A stretch of DNA of 64,000 bases, from NCBI GenBank assembly GCA_003640385.1, contig RCAB01000133.1:62001-126000 (forward strand). Reading direction: 5' to 3'. Position numbers and translations under genes: made by a program. Below, piece after piece: positions 62,640 through 64,000 of the stretch; the first letter of the stretch is position 1, and the number at the start of each line of letters is the position of its first letter. The notes under the pieces are model-generated. The model ran no database searches and was not told the origin of the DNA. It saw nothing but the letters and a program-made list of their open reading frames with translations. The stretch is from Setaria digitata. Lineage: Eukaryota > Nematoda > Chromadorea > Rhabditida > Setariidae.

Positions 62640-64000
62640 ATTTGCCGAGAAGTAATTACAGTAATACCAATACACAAGAAGCAAAGAATACCTGCAAAAG
62701 TAGTTTCCATTTGCGATATCAACTTTTAAATAGAAGAACGGAGAAGGCTCCAGTTTTTATACGCTGAAACATATGCTACACTACAGCAACCTCAGCTATG
62801 GCTAAGTAATGCTGGATGCGTACAATAAGTTGTTAAACTGAAACAAATATTTACTCCATCCAATCAGTTCCGCTTACCTACCGCCTTCAAGAACACTACC
62901 CACCTAGCTCCTCACAGTACCGTTACTTCCGAACCTGTCGTTCAAAGTGGTTTGCTAACTTTGTTTAGTATCAATACACTACGAACGGTGTGTAAAAAGT
63001 CGGCTGCAATGAAAATCATCATCCGGCACACTTTTTGTTTTCCAGAAATCCACGGATTCGTATGTTCCTGCAATCTTCTATTGCGAAGTGTTTAGGTTTT
63101 ATGTAAAGTGACAACCTCCTGTAGAATTATTCCTTTTCATCAATAAAGTAAGACTAATTTATTAGTTAGCATCAGAATATTACATGCATGCAAACGCATT
63201 GTATCTTTTAATATATGAAAGAACAGTTATCTGTTATCTGGCTACTGTCCCCGTTTCGAAATTTGCAGAAATCCGACAGGTACTTCGTCGAATTTATTTC
63301 TACTAACTAATTATCTTTTTTTCTCTACTTTCGAAAATGGAGAGCTTTCCTTTGAAAAATGAAACGAAATTTTCGGGTGATTTAATTATTCATCAGAAAA
63401 CTCTTCCATATCTCTTCAGTCTGATTTCATCCAGAAATAGGCTGTATTCAGAGAAAAACTTTTTTATTCATTTCTTTCAGTTTAATCCTTATTGCACAGT
63501 TTTTATAATATTAATATCAATAATCCATTGTAATTCCATTCGTTATGTTTGATAAATCATTGAATATTAATAATTTTAACACAAAAAAAGTATTGGAAGT
63601 GGTAGGAGATTACTGAGCTAAAAACTTCTATGAATTACTAATAATGACAGAAGAGTAAGATATAAATAACATCACAGAAAGACTTTAACTAATGAAAAAT
63701 AAAATCAAGACAGCGAAAAAAAAANTAATAATAATAATAATAATAATAATCACAGAAAGACTTTAACTAATGAAAAATAAAATCAAGACAGCGAAAAAAA
63801 AAATAAGGAAACCATACCTTCTTCAACTGAACATCTCAAATTACCTCAGCAGTAATCAAAAAGAAAAAGCGAAGCAAATCTTATACAATGAAACATAATA
63901 ATCGTAATCAGATTCTTTATATTTTGATCAGCCTCTGCAAATTCATTCTGTTCATTTCTTCGAATATGCAGCAATGCAGGAAGGTTTTCGGTTAAAATTG
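62640..64000. other. Upstream of PRP31, no supported gene; N-gap duplication at 63.7 kb
   Basis: About 1.35 kb. It should hold the PRP31 promoter and 5' UTR, with no defined motif seen. An open frame at 63337-63552 (+) has an ATG but no family or splice support. A 54-base block (about 63671-63724) is repeated at 63751-63803 around an N at 63725 and an AAT repeat. Confidence 0.5.

Noticed and set aside
1..64000. CRISPR arrays, bacterial operons, insertion sequences, tRNA or rRNA genes
   Set aside because: No regular spacer arrays, transposase frames or clear cloverleaf/rRNA segments were noticed; the window is eukaryotic with spliced genes. tRNA absence is by eye only.

Overview
The window is AT-rich nuclear DNA from a nematode. 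Genes are split into many small exons, most introns end in T-rich stretches before CAG/TAG, and several genes are nematode-typical: a SPE-42-like sperm membrane protein, a tau-tubulin/casein-kinase-1-like kinase of the expanded worm group, a 9-cysteine TGF-beta ligand and an anion-type Cys-loop channel. The overall look (very AT-rich, compact exons, UGT, SPE-42) suits a clade III, possibly filarial/spirurid, worm, but the species is inferred, not shown. All exon borders below were read by eye from splice consensus and phase; no alignment was run.

Left part, + strand: 3' part of a SPE-42/DC-STAMP-like sperm protein gene (about 0.25-2.73 kb); a TGF-beta family ligand (2.9-6.07 kb); a decayed UDP-glucuronosyltransferase (7.8-11.7 kb) with in-frame stops and a frameshift; a small secreted cysteine peptide gene (15.4-17.0 kb); a weak small basic ORF (19.0-19.46 kb); and a complete TTBK-like kinase gene (22.1-24.36 kb).

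Middle part, + strand: three tandem, strongly diverged copies of one gene family that I do not recognise (25.5-28.4, 30.0-32.85, 34.25-36.4 kb). They share the lengths and phases of their central exons (60, 120 and 120 nt in all three; 172 nt in two, 160 in the third; 119 nt in two) and all end in a C-terminal hydrophobic segment. This is the best candidate for something undescribed.

Right part, - strand: an anion-type Cys-loop ligand-gated channel (41.3-37.0 kb) whose ligand-binding domain is preceded in phase by an EGF-like exon; then, reading in transcription order from 62.6 kb downward, PRP31 (spliceosome), YIPF6 (Golgi/ER vesicle protein), an F-box protein with a glycan-binding FBA domain, and ITFG2 (KICSTOR/mTORC1 nutrient signalling). 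These four lie head-to-tail. About 8 kb between 41.3 and 49.3 kb holds no gene I can support.

Five single N characters are each flanked by near-identical direct copies of about 25-160 bp; these look like unmerged contig overlaps rather than biology.
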